NCBI GenBank assembly: GCA_001298555.1
Contig: LJCW01000033.1
Location: 1-64,000, forward strand
Length of the DNA stretch: 64,000 nucleotides
Origin: Actinobacteria bacterium OV450
Lineage (GTDB): Bacteria > Actinomycetota > Actinomycetes > Streptomycetales > Streptomycetaceae
Direction of reading: 5' to 3'
The position numbers and the translations under genes were made by a program. Below the pieces are notes generated by a model. It made no database searches and was not told the DNA's origin. It saw only the letters and a program-made list of their open reading frames with translations. This document shows positions 25,794 to 32,935 of the stretch, piece after piece (positions within the stretch are counted from its first letter, which is position 1; the number at the start of each line of letters is the position of its first letter).

Positions 25794-26738
25794 TCAGGAG
25801 TAGAGGAGTTCCCAGGTCACGGGACCCGGGTAGCCGTCCGGGTCCGCGCGGAGCTCGGGCCGGCTGCGCTGGAAGTCGGCGACGTTCCGCCTGGTGTACT
25901 CGGTGAACCGGGGGCCACGCTGGTAGCCGTTCCCGTCGTGGTGCCGCGTCCACCCGCCGGCGATCAGCCTGTCGTCCAGCAGCAGCACGGCCGGGTGAGC
26001 CTTCCCCAGCACGAACGCCGACCTGCCGGGAAACGGCGGCACCTCCACCGGACCGTGGGCCTGCGGGATCCGCAGCCGCTGCCCCGGATAGATCGTGTAC
26101 GGCGCCCTGATGCCGTTCACCTCGGCGAGGTCCTGCCAGGAGACGTTCAGCCTGCGGGCGACAACCGAGAGGCTGTCCCCCACCTGGACCGTGTAGACCC
26201 CGGCCGGACCAGGGCCGTCGTCCTGGCCGTGGTCGGGGCGGGGCGCGCCTTCCTGCACCCACGCGTACAGCCGGTCTCCCGGGCAGTCGGTCGCGTACCC
26301 GTCACGGTGGCCGCCCAGCCACGAGCCGGCGTCGCCGTCCCTCCGAAGCCATTCGATCGCGTCCCGGAGGCCGTGCAGCATCAGCCGCGGTGGGGTGTCC
26401 AGGCCGCCGCCGTCCTTAGCCAGCAGCGCGCAGATCGCGTAGTCCTGGGAGTTCAGCTCGCGGCTGCCGTTGGCGCCGGGGCGCTTGTGCGTTCCCCGGC
26501 CCTCGAACACCGCGCCGTGCTCGCACACCAGCCCCGAGTACGCGATGTCGACGTAGTTCTCCTTCACGTCGGCCAGGTGCGCCGCACGGATCTGGCGAAC
26601 GTACTCCGCGCACCTGGCGTGCAAGCGGCTCGTGTACTCGGTGCCCAGGTAGTGAATCTTGATGCCGCGCGCCGACGGCAGGAACCCGGCCGGCGACTCG
26701 GCGGGCGCGCCCCACGCCTCACGAGGGATGAACTCCAT
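25794..26738 (-). CDS. endolysin: amidase, LysM and peptidoglycan-binding domains
   Basis: A 314-residue lysin. Residues 1-160 are an amidase_2/PGRP domain with zinc-ligand candidates His29 (GIKIHYLG), His144 and Cys152 (GGHRDGYATDCPG). A LysM module follows at about 190-232 (YTVQVGDSLSVVARRLNV), then a peptidoglycan-binding segment near the C terminus (RRNVADFQRSRPEL). It would cut the N-acetylmuramoyl-L-alanine bond of the host wall. The ATG at 26738 overlaps the preceding stop (TGATG), which decides the start against a longer reading. Confidence 0.92.
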   Translation of the reverse strand: MEFIPREAWGAPAESPAGFLPSARGIKIHYLGTEYTSRLHARCAEYVRQIRAAHLADVKENYVDIAYSGLVCEHGAVFEGRGTHKRPGANGSRELNSQDYAICALLAKDGGGLDTPPRLMLHGLRDAIEWLRRDGDAGSWLGGHRDGYATDCPGDRLYAWVQEGAPRPDHGQDDGPGPAGVYTVQVGDSLSVVARRLNVSWQDLAEVNGIRAPYTIYPGQRLRIPQAHGPVEVPPFPGRSAFVLGKAHPAVLLLDDRLIAGGWTRHHDGNGYQRGPRFTEYTRRNVADFQRSRPELRADPDGYPGPVTWELLYS

Positions 26739-27016
26739 CAGACCATCACCGGCCAGTGCCACGTGCCGGCCTGCCGCTCACCAGGAGACGCCGAGCAGTC
26801 CGTACGCCCTTGGAACGAGCCGCCTGCCGCGAGCGGGTGGAAGAACTGGCCGGTCGGGTTGAGGACGCACAGGCCCACCTGGAGGGGTTCCTCGGCGTTC
26901 ACCTCCGTCACCACGGCGGCGCGGCACTTCGCGGTGTACGCCTGGGTGCCGTCCTCGCGGACCGGCGTCCCGTGGGAGACGTAGTGCACGATCCGGCCTA
27001 CAGAGGGTGCCGTCAT
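26738..27016 (-). CDS. small hypothetical phage protein
   Basis: A 92-residue protein reading MTAPSVGRIVHYVSHGTPV at the start, with a beta-rich middle (AAVVTEVNAEEPLQVGLCVL) and the ending GTWHWPVMV. Short proteins with this GRIVHYxxxG opening are frequent beside lysins in Streptomyces phages. Function unknown. Both ends overlap neighbours (ATGA upstream, TGATG downstream), which supports it strongly as a real gene. Confidence 0.75.
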   Translation of the reverse strand: MTAPSVGRIVHYVSHGTPVREDGTQAYTAKCRAAVVTEVNAEEPLQVGLCVLNPTGQFFHPLAAGGSFQGRTDCSASPGERQAGTWHWPVMV

Positions 27017-27339
27017 GACTCCCTCCCCAGGGGGCCCGGCAGTTCCGGGCCATCGGGATCGTCCAGCACGTGGCCGGTGAGCCGGGCCGCGGTCGCCGCG
27101 GGCAGGCCGAGCAGGGTCAACGCCGTGTAGTCGGTGAGCTTCTGCGCCTCGTGCTCCGCGAACATCGCCGCGCGCCGCAGCTGCGTCTGAAGCTGCATCG
27201 CGGCGAGCTCGGTGGCGTACTCGGTCGGGCTGATCTCCACGGCGCCGTCCGGCGGATGGACGTCGTCCGGGTCGAACGACCCCGTGAGAGTCCTGAGCTG
27301 CACCGCTCCGGTCGCGGGGAACCGGTAGTAGAAATCCAC
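27013..27339 (-). CDS. small hypothetical phage protein
   Basis: A 108-residue protein, not recognised. It begins with GTG and reads MDFYYRFPATGAVQLRTLTG, with a long helical middle (ATELAAMQLQTQLRRAAMFAEH). It is only 11 nt from the end of the upstream fibre gene and overlaps the next gene by 4 nt, so it belongs to the tail-fibre/lysis transcript. The position between a fibre and lysis genes is typical of fibre-assembly or small structural proteins, but nothing in the sequence proves that. Confidence 0.7.
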   Translation of the reverse strand: MDFYYRFPATGAVQLRTLTGSFDPDDVHPPDGAVEISPTEYATELAAMQLQTQLRRAAMFAEHEAQKLTDYTALTLLGLPAATAARLTGHVLDDPDGPELPGPLGRES

Positions 27340-27350
27340 GGCTGTACCCC

Positions 27351-28205
27351 TTAGTCCGCGATCGACAGGATGAAAGCTTGCAAAAACGTCTGGATCCGGT
27401 CATAGGTCGCGCCGCCGGTGCCGCGGCCCATCGTGACGCGGAACTGCGTGACCGTCGCGACACCGGCCCCGATGATCGTCGCGACCACTTTCGTGTGCTG
27501 CGATGTCACGTTGACCTGAGGCGAGTTGCCGTTATTGAAACGAAAAACCATATCATCCGTACCAATGCCCCAATTTGCGGTGGAATTGATGGGCATGTCG
27601 ACGGAGGCTTCTACCTCCTGCTCAATGATCATGAACGCGGGTCGGCATGGGTCCGGATTCACCACCGCCAACATCACGACCTCGACCTGGGTGTCGTCCG
27701 GGTTCGGCACGAGAACATCGGGATAGGCCGTCTGCGTCTGCTGCACGGCCTGCGTGGCGGTGTGCGGCGGCGTCGTGCGGAGCTGGCCGTTCGCGTCGCA
27801 GTAGACGGGCGTCCCCCGGGTGGTGACGTCACACGGGTACGGCCACGCCCCCGCGGTGATGGTCAGCGGACTACCCGCCGACCCATCACCGTCGAGGCCA
27901 CACGCGGTGTTGACGATCGACGAACCGTCCGACGAGATCACACCCGTCGTCGAGTTGTAGGTAATGCCGGGCCCGGCCGAGATACACGTACGGACCTCGG
28001 CGCAGTCCGTCACGGCGGTGATGACGAACGGGTCGCCGACAGTCCCGGCGCCCGTGATCGTGATGTTGTCGCCGGCATCCAGCGATGCCGGGGCGCCCGT
28101 GATGACGTAGGGGTTCGCCTGCGAACCCGTACCCGTCACCTGAATGTTGGACCCGGCCAAGACTTGGCAGGTACACGTATTGCCGCCACACCCACACCTG
28201 GCCAC
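27351..28205 (-). CDS. tail fibre / minor tail protein with Cys-Gly N terminus
   Basis: A 284-residue protein starting MARCGCGGNTCTC with four Cys in 12 residues, then repeated short beta segments (SNIQVTGTGSQANPYVITG, GDNITITGAGTVGDPFVIT, TVVTS-like) that suggest a trimeric beta-structured shaft, and a C-terminal domain of about 110 residues with VEVVMLAVVNPDPCRP. The last gene in the tail region with a late leader element (28206-28270). A host-receptor or distal fibre role is the natural inference from position downstream of the minor tail genes. Confidence 0.75.
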   Translation of the reverse strand: MARCGCGGNTCTCQVLAGSNIQVTGTGSQANPYVITGAPASLDAGDNITITGAGTVGDPFVITAVTDCAEVRTCISAGPGITYNSTTGVISSDGSSIVNTACGLDGDGSAGSPLTITAGAWPYPCDVTTRGTPVYCDANGQLRTTPPHTATQAVQQTQTAYPDVLVPNPDDTQVEVVMLAVVNPDPCRPAFMIIEQEVEASVDMPINSTANWGIGTDDMVFRFNNGNSPQVNVTSQHTKVVATIIGAGVATVTQFRVTMGRGTGGATYDRIQTFLQAFILSIAD

Positions 28206-28270
28206 GGCCGATCAACTCCTCGTTGCGAGGTGGTCGGCCCGGCCCAGAACCAGCGGCTGCGACGAGTCTA
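28206..28270 (-). promoter_or_regulatory. late leader element A (tail fibre gene)
   Basis: On the minus strand: TAGACT -10-like hexamer (28265-28270), then the conserved motif CTGGTTCTGGGCCGGGC (28237-28253), then a two-part hairpin. The outer stem GGCCGA/TCGGCC (28234-28239 with 28206-28211) abuts the GTG start; an inner stem CCTCG/CGAGG covers part of the GAGGAG ribosome binding site. Confidence 0.7.
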
Positions 28271-28271
28271 G

Positions 28272-28303
28272 CCCTCGTCCCCGGGCCAGGCCGGGGACGA
28301 GGG
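28272..28303 (-). terminator. strong terminator after HNH gene, before leader A
   Basis: A perfect 13-bp stem (28272-28284 with 28291-28303) with a 6-nt loop lies between the HNH stop and the TAGACT hexamer of leader A. It isolates the HNH gene from the fibre gene, consistent with a fresh promoter just downstream. Confidence 0.8.
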
Positions 28304-28313
28304 CGGCAGATCG

Positions 28314-28961
28314 CTACCGCACGCCGCGAACGATGCGCGACACGGTCGTCTGCCCGATGCCGAACTCGGCGGCCACAGCGGCTTGTGAGACGTCGCCTTG
28401 AGCCCACCGCGCGCGGACGGCCTCGACGGTCTCAGTCGAAGGGCGCTTGCGCCGCATGGCCGCTGTCCGACGCGTCGCACCTTCCGGCACCCAGTTCTCG
28501 CCCCGGACGATGCACGAGACGTTGTTCTGGGATACGCCGTACTCCTCGGCCAGGTCCACCTGCCGGACCCCACCCGCCCGGTATCGCTGACGGATCTCTT
28601 CGACCTCCCGCTCCGTCAGCTTCCGGCGCGGGTTCGCTTCCCCCGTCCGGTCTGGAGTGCCGTTACGGCCGACCGCGTACATGTCCCTGATGTTGCGCGC
28701 CTGGTCGCCGAGGTAGAGGTGCCGCAGGTTGATGCAACCTTCCACGCCTCGGTGGCAGGTGTGCAGCACGAACGACGTGCCGGGGTCGCCGTGCGCCAGC
28801 ACCCAGACGGCCCGCGAGGCGTTCATCGCCCGGCCTCCGAGCCACACTGTCGGCCGACTTCGGCCAGGGGGGAAGATGACGCACTCGTTGGTCTTGGTCT
28901 CGACGCCTCGCCGTAGCAGCTGCATCGCCGCCCCGGCGGGCCTGCGCGTACTCTGTGGCAT
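28314..28961 (-). CDS. HNH homing endonuclease with two HTH repeats
   Basis: A 215-residue protein. The N-terminal half has an HNH core: VLHTCHRGVEGCINLRHLYLG with the conserved His and Asn positions and a downstream RNIRDMY. The C-terminal half has two related helix-turn-helix segments, REVEEIRQRYRAGGVRQVDL then EYGVSQNNVSCIVRG, and ETVEAVRARWAQGDVSQAAV then EFGIGQTTVSRIVRG; such repeats bind the target DNA in phage homing endonucleases. ATG at 28961 has GGAG upstream. It is a free-standing mobile gene between two fibre genes. Confidence 0.85.
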   Translation of the reverse strand: MPQSTRRPAGAAMQLLRRGVETKTNECVIFPPGRSRPTVWLGGRAMNASRAVWVLAHGDPGTSFVLHTCHRGVEGCINLRHLYLGDQARNIRDMYAVGRNGTPDRTGEANPRRKLTEREVEEIRQRYRAGGVRQVDLAEEYGVSQNNVSCIVRGENWVPEGATRRTAAMRRKRPSTETVEAVRARWAQGDVSQAAVAAEFGIGQTTVSRIVRGVR

Positions 28962-29096
28962 GCCGAATACTCCACGCTCTGGATTCGGTCGCGCCCGGGG
29001 GGTGTTACCGCACCCCGCCGGGCCTTTCGCTGAGGACGGTAGCCGCGAGCACCCACGCCGGTTTCAGAGATCAGACTTTTATGGGTAAACCCACGA

Positions 29097-29810
29097 CTAG
29101 CCATACAAGTCAACTACGACCAAGCCGCTGCCCCCGTCGCTGCCGTTGAACGGGTTGCCGTAAGACAGCGCGCCGCCCGCTCCGCCGCCACGGCCGCGGG
29201 TCGCGAGGCCGGCGCCCTGGTCGCCGCGGCCGCCACCGCCGAAGCCGAAGAACGAGTTGCCTCCGGCCCCGCTGATCCCCACCGTTCCGGACACCCGAAT
29301 GGCGGCGCCTGACCCGCCGCCGCCAGACGCGTACTGACCGGCGCCGCCCGGCGCTCCGACCGCACCGTTGACGGCGTCCGCCGCAGTCCCGGTGGTCATG
29401 AACGCGTTGCCGCCGTCGCCACCGTTGGCCAGGACTGCCCCGAACGAGGACACCCCGCCCGCGCCGCCCGCGGTGTTACCCACGCCGCCCGCGCCGCCGG
29501 CGCCGACCACGATCGCCTCTGCCGCGCCGAGGGCACTCGCCGCGATCAGAGACCGCGCGTATCCGCCGCCGCCGCCGCCCGGCCGGGCGATGCACTGCCC
29601 CGCAGCCGCGTCGGCCCCGGCCGATCCACCGCCGCCGCCCTGCACCTGCACATCGACCCGGGCCAGCCACGAGTACGTGGCCTTGGTGAAGCTGTAGGTG
29701 CCCGGCGTGCTGAAAATCAGCCGCTGGCGCAGGCCTTGGCTTCCGGGGACCAGGCAGAGCAGACCGTCGTCATCGGTCGTGAAGTACTCCGAACAAACGC
29801 ACGTGGCCAT
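29097..29810 (-). CDS. glycine-rich tail fibre / adhesin protein
   Basis: A 237-residue protein. Residues 1-50 form a beta-rich Cys-containing head (MATCVCSEYFTTDDDG...). The remainder is glycine-rich: GGGGGSAGADAAAG, GGGGGGYARSLIAA, GAGGAGGVGNTAGGAGG, GGGGSGAA, GGGGRGDQGAG and related runs, resembling polyglycine II sandwich adhesins of phage receptor-binding tips. It could form the host-binding tip. ATG at 29810 follows GAGGAG; the open frame continues upstream through leader element B, so the longer start is rejected. Confidence 0.75.
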   Translation of the reverse strand: MATCVCSEYFTTDDDGLLCLVPGSQGLRQRLIFSTPGTYSFTKATYSWLARVDVQVQGGGGGSAGADAAAGQCIARPGGGGGGYARSLIAASALGAAEAIVVGAGGAGGVGNTAGGAGGVSSFGAVLANGGDGGNAFMTTGTAADAVNGAVGAPGGAGQYASGGGGSGAAIRVSGTVGISGAGGNSFFGFGGGGRGDQGAGLATRGRGGGAGGALSYGNPFNGSDGGSGLVVVDLYG

Positions 29811-29876
29811 GGTGGATCGCTCCTCGTCCGCATCAGCGGCCCGGCCCACAACCAGCAGCGCGCACCCGTCAGGCTA
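29811..29876 (-). promoter_or_regulatory. late leader element B (glycine-rich fibre gene)
   Basis: Minus strand: TAGCCT hexamer (29871-29876, its TAG being the stop codon of the upstream gene), conserved motif with one change, CTGGTTGTGGGCCGGGC (29839-29855), then an 8-position stem (29835-29842 with 29814-29821) pairing at seven positions including one G-U. The AG of the GAGGAG ribosome binding site is in the 3' arm. Confidence 0.65.
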
Positions 29877-30344
29877 GCCCTGGGCGCCGCGCCCCGCCGG
29901 GACGGCAGTCAGGTGCACCGGCATCCCGGCAGGCCCGGCCAGGACCTCGGCAGCGGTGACCAGCCATACCTGGACCGTCACGGCCTCCTCGCTGACCTTT
30001 TCGATGGCCGCCGCGACCGCTTCACCGCCCCCGTACGGGCCCGCCCAGACCGGGACGGCCCCGATGACCGGGGGCGCGCTGAACGGGGCGGGGAAGCGCC
30101 ACACCGCGCGGCCTTCGGGGCCCGTGGTGACGACCGCTGCGGCCGGGCCCGGCCACAGAGCCGCTGGGCGCCGCTTCTCCGGGGGCGGGAGCACGATCGG
30201 AGGGTCCACCTCCTCGACCGCGCTGCCGCCCGCTCCCCCGCCAGAGCGGCGACTGACCCGCCGCGCCGACCGATTTAGGTCTCGCAGGACCCCGGCCATC
30301 GGGTTGCCCGGCACGCGCCGGCTCGCCGACCCTCGTACGGCCAT
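29874..30344 (-). CDS. minor tail protein with H-type-lectin-like segment
   Basis: A 156-residue protein. A basic, Pro/Gly-rich N-terminal half is followed by a beta-rich C-terminal module: AVWRFPAPFSAPPVIGAVPV and later VTVQVWLVT and MPVHLTAVP. The pattern (W/F-x-F-P-x-P-F-S-x-x-P-V) recurs in the 41225-41764 product (VVFAFSPAFSVAPVVSVGL), so both carry a small fibre-tip or sugar-binding type domain. Stop overlaps leader element B. It is in the minor-tail operon right after the tail protein at 30348. Confidence 0.65.
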   Translation of the reverse strand: MAVRGSASRRVPGNPMAGVLRDLNRSARRVSRRSGGGAGGSAVEEVDPPIVLPPPEKRRPAALWPGPAAAVVTTGPEGRAVWRFPAPFSAPPVIGAVPVWAGPYGGGEAVAAAIEKVSEEAVTVQVWLVTAAEVLAGPAGMPVHLTAVPAGRGAQG

Positions 30345-30347
30345 CGT

Positions 30348-31373
30348 TCACACTCCCGTGTTCGCGCCCGTGGGCGCCAGTTGGACCTGCACTCGTTCGC
30401 CGTCCCCGTCCTCCTGCACCTTGACGCCGGTGATCTTCATTCGCTGGGCGATCTTCCGGCACGTCAGGGTGCTGGTGATGTCCAGACACCAGCCCGGCAC
30501 GAGCGTTGGCACGTTGATCGCCGCGTCTGGGGAGATCGTTACTTCCTGCGTGTCGATGAAGGCGGGCACCGGGTAGGAGGCGCGGAGCCGGGACAGGGCG
30601 GCGGCCGCCGCGCCGGCGTTGTCCTTGACCGACGTGTTCTCCAGCGACCGCTCCAGCAGCCCGTAGTAGTCGCCGAGGCCACCTGCCGACCCGATGACGC
30701 CCAACTCCTCGTCGCCCTGCACCACCCAGCGGGTCGCCAGTGCCACCCCGTCCTCGGCGACGACCAGGCCCTCGGGCATGTCGGTGTCCGTGAGCGCGCC
30801 GACCACCGCGGTGTGGTCCTCCGGCAAAAGGACGATCGTGCTCCCCACGGCCGTGTAGTCGAGGCCGGTCTCGGCCAGGTCCCGCAGATGATCCCCGGTC
30901 TGGTCCGTGTCCACCGTGTACGACCGGTCCCCGAGAATCCCGGTCTTGCTGACGACCATCACCTCGTGGCCGGGGTCGTCCGGATCGAAGCCGTCCTCGA
31001 TCAGCCACTCGGCGATGTCCGTCAGGTCGGTGGCCTTGAAGTCCCTGGTCTCGTGCGGCACGCGCCGGTCCAGCCACGCCAGCACGTCCCCGGCCGTGAT
31101 CTCCACCACGCCGATCTTCCACTCGATCTGGAGGATCGGCCCCTCCCATACCGGCCGCCCGTCCCGGAAGACCACCAACTTGTGCCGCCAGGACCGGATC
31201 AACGACAGCTTGTCGCAGCAGTCCCCGTCCGGGTGGACTGTGATCTTCGCCGTCGAGGTGTCATCGAGAACGCGCGTCCACTCGATCGCGACGAGCGTGT
31301 TCGCGGGGGTCACGATCTCCCCCGACCGGTCAATGATCATCACCTGATGAGTTCCGCAGCCGGCGACGGCCAT
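30348..31373 (-). CDS. minor tail protein (Gp37-like/Tal region)
   Basis: A 341-residue protein. Its fold pattern matches phage tail proteins of the siphovirus Gp37/Tal-like class: WTRVLDDTSTAKITVHPDG, LIRSWRHKLVVFRDGRPVWEG, GVVEITAGDVLAWLDRRVP and, at the C terminus, ITGVKVQEDGDGERVQVQL. Such proteins sit at the tail tip below the tape measure and distal tail proteins. It starts immediately after the stop of the 31374-32702 gene (TAGATG), and ends 3 nt before the next gene. Complete. Confidence 0.8.
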   Translation of the reverse strand: MAVAGCGTHQVMIIDRSGEIVTPANTLVAIEWTRVLDDTSTAKITVHPDGDCCDKLSLIRSWRHKLVVFRDGRPVWEGPILQIEWKIGVVEITAGDVLAWLDRRVPHETRDFKATDLTDIAEWLIEDGFDPDDPGHEVMVVSKTGILGDRSYTVDTDQTGDHLRDLAETGLDYTAVGSTIVLLPEDHTAVVGALTDTDMPEGLVVAEDGVALATRWVVQGDEELGVIGSAGGLGDYYGLLERSLENTSVKDNAGAAAAALSRLRASYPVPAFIDTQEVTISPDAAINVPTLVPGWCLDITSTLTCRKIAQRMKITGVKVQEDGDGERVQVQLAPTGANTGV

Positions 31374-32702
31374 CTACAGCCCCCTGCCGGACAGGCCGAT
31401 CGTCACCACGGCGTCGCTCCCCGGGGGCGCGCCCGAGTCGGTCTCGAAGCACACGCAATAGGTGGCGCAGTCCAGCGGCTTGACCGTCATCGGCGCCCCG
31501 TCCTGCCCGAAGACGTACGGGCTGGTCTCGCAGACGTTCCCGCACTCGACGACGGCCCGGCCGGTTTGGCCGTCGATCGTCAGCGCCGTCCCGGCCGGCA
31601 CGTGCTGGATGTGGTAGACGCTGTGCGCCTCGCACCGATCCTGGTCGCTGATCTCGTCGCAGGTCAGCGTCTCGTGGTTGCCGGTCCGTTCGAAGAAGCT
31701 GATGGTGAGGCGCTGCACCGGGTACAGCCCGGCCCGCACCGTGATCACCGGGACGTCCACGGACCAGTCCGGCCGGCTCGTCAGGTCCAGGTCGTAGCAG
31801 ACCCTCGTGGCCGCCAGCGGCAGGCAGTAGCAGGAGTCCGGCGCCTGGGGGGATGGTGGCGGCGTCGGGAGCTGGCAGAAGGCGTCCGTGGACGACAGGA
31901 TCGGGTCCGGGCATGTCCCGAGGCGGCAGCAGCCGTCGCAGCCGGTCCCTGGTTCCGCGCCCGGCTCGACGATGCAGAACGTCGGGCACTCGTCGTCGTC
32001 GTCCGGCGCGGCCGGGACCTCCAGCACCGGCATGATGTCGGTCCACGGCCACGGCGTTCCCGCCACCAGCACGAATTCGACCGTGATGATGTCCGCGCCG
32101 AGCGTGCACTCCCCCGACTTGCAGCCGGTGCCCTGTCGGGAGACGACCGTCGGGCCTTCCACGAGCGCCACACGGCGGAACGTGCGCCTGTAGAGGTCGT
32201 TGAACTCTGCCGCCGTCAGGTCCTCGTCGCCGGGGCAGCACGAGTAGGTGACGAGGCAGTCGCCGTCACAGGAACCGTCCGTGCACCCGTCCAGCGCTTC
32301 GCCGAGCCAGTGCAGCCCGTACTCCACGCCACAGCAGGTCGCGCCGAGGAGGATCCCGGTCACCGTCAGGACCCTGGGCTGCACACGGCGCGGCCCGATG
32401 GATGCGCCGCCGCTCACCGCGGTGGTGTACGAGCGCTTCACCGGGCGGTCGTCGGCCCCGTCGATGGACAGCACGAGGAAGCCGGCGAACTCAGCGCTCG
32501 CCGGTACGTCGGGGTCGTACCAGGGCGCCAGGTCGTCCTTGGGGTTCGTGTACGGCTCGTCCTCGAGGACTTCGGCGGTGAGCGTGGGGCAGACGCACGC
32601 GCCGAAGCTCGTCAGCGGGGACCCGACGCTCTGGAGGTAGGCGTTCAGCCGGGTGGAGTTCGCGATCTCCGTACCCCCCAGCGTGAGAAAGTCGGGGATC
32701 AC
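31374..32702 (-). CDS. minor tail protein (distal-tail-like), Cys-rich
   Basis: A 442-residue tail protein following the tape measure region, the normal position of a distal tail protein. It starts GTG with MIPDFLTLGGTEIANSTRLNAYLQ, a common opening for actinophage minor tail proteins. It is unusually rich in Cys, including GATCCGVEYGLHWLGEALDG, SCDGDCLVTYSCCPG and GTGCDGCCRLGTC. A central Pro-rich linker separates two domains. The GTGA overlap with the preceding small gene decides the start. Confidence 0.8.
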   Translation of the reverse strand: MIPDFLTLGGTEIANSTRLNAYLQSVGSPLTSFGACVCPTLTAEVLEDEPYTNPKDDLAPWYDPDVPASAEFAGFLVLSIDGADDRPVKRSYTTAVSGGASIGPRRVQPRVLTVTGILLGATCCGVEYGLHWLGEALDGCTDGSCDGDCLVTYSCCPGDEDLTAAEFNDLYRRTFRRVALVEGPTVVSRQGTGCKSGECTLGADIITVEFVLVAGTPWPWTDIMPVLEVPAAPDDDDECPTFCIVEPGAEPGTGCDGCCRLGTCPDPILSSTDAFCQLPTPPPSPQAPDSCYCLPLAATRVCYDLDLTSRPDWSVDVPVITVRAGLYPVQRLTISFFERTGNHETLTCDEISDQDRCEAHSVYHIQHVPAGTALTIDGQTGRAVVECGNVCETSPYVFGQDGAPMTVKPLDCATYCVCFETDSGAPPGSDAVVTIGLSGRGL

Positions 32703-32935
32703 TCAGCGGCCCTCCGCTCCTTGGCGCCGAGCACCCTGCCCGGACGCTCTCGGACAAGATCCGGACACCCGGCTACGACTCGTCCGGGGTCTTGCAGTGC
32801 ACCGGCACTGACCAGCCCGGACACCGTCCGGACGGGACCTGCGGACACCCGGCCATGGACGCCGGTCCAGGCAGCGGCCCGCATCGATGTCCGCGTGCGT
32901 CCGGACGCGTCCGGACTGGGCTGTCCGGGGATCAC
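32699..32935 (-). CDS. small hypothetical protein between tape measure and minor tail genes
   Basis: A 78-residue basic protein, not recognised. It begins GTG (MIPGQPSPDASGRTRTSMR) overlapping the tape-measure stop by 4 nt, and its own stop overlaps the next gene by 4 nt (both GTGA), a pattern that supports real coupled translation. Both this gene and the next start GTGATCCCCG. The DNA is dense in CCGGAC words (six in about 190 nt). Composition is low-complexity and a non-coding regulatory use of the segment remains possible. Confidence 0.5.
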   Translation of the reverse strand: MIPGQPSPDASGRTRTSMRAAAWTGVHGRVSAGPVRTVSGLVSAGALQDPGRVVAGCPDLVRERPGRVLGAKERRAAE

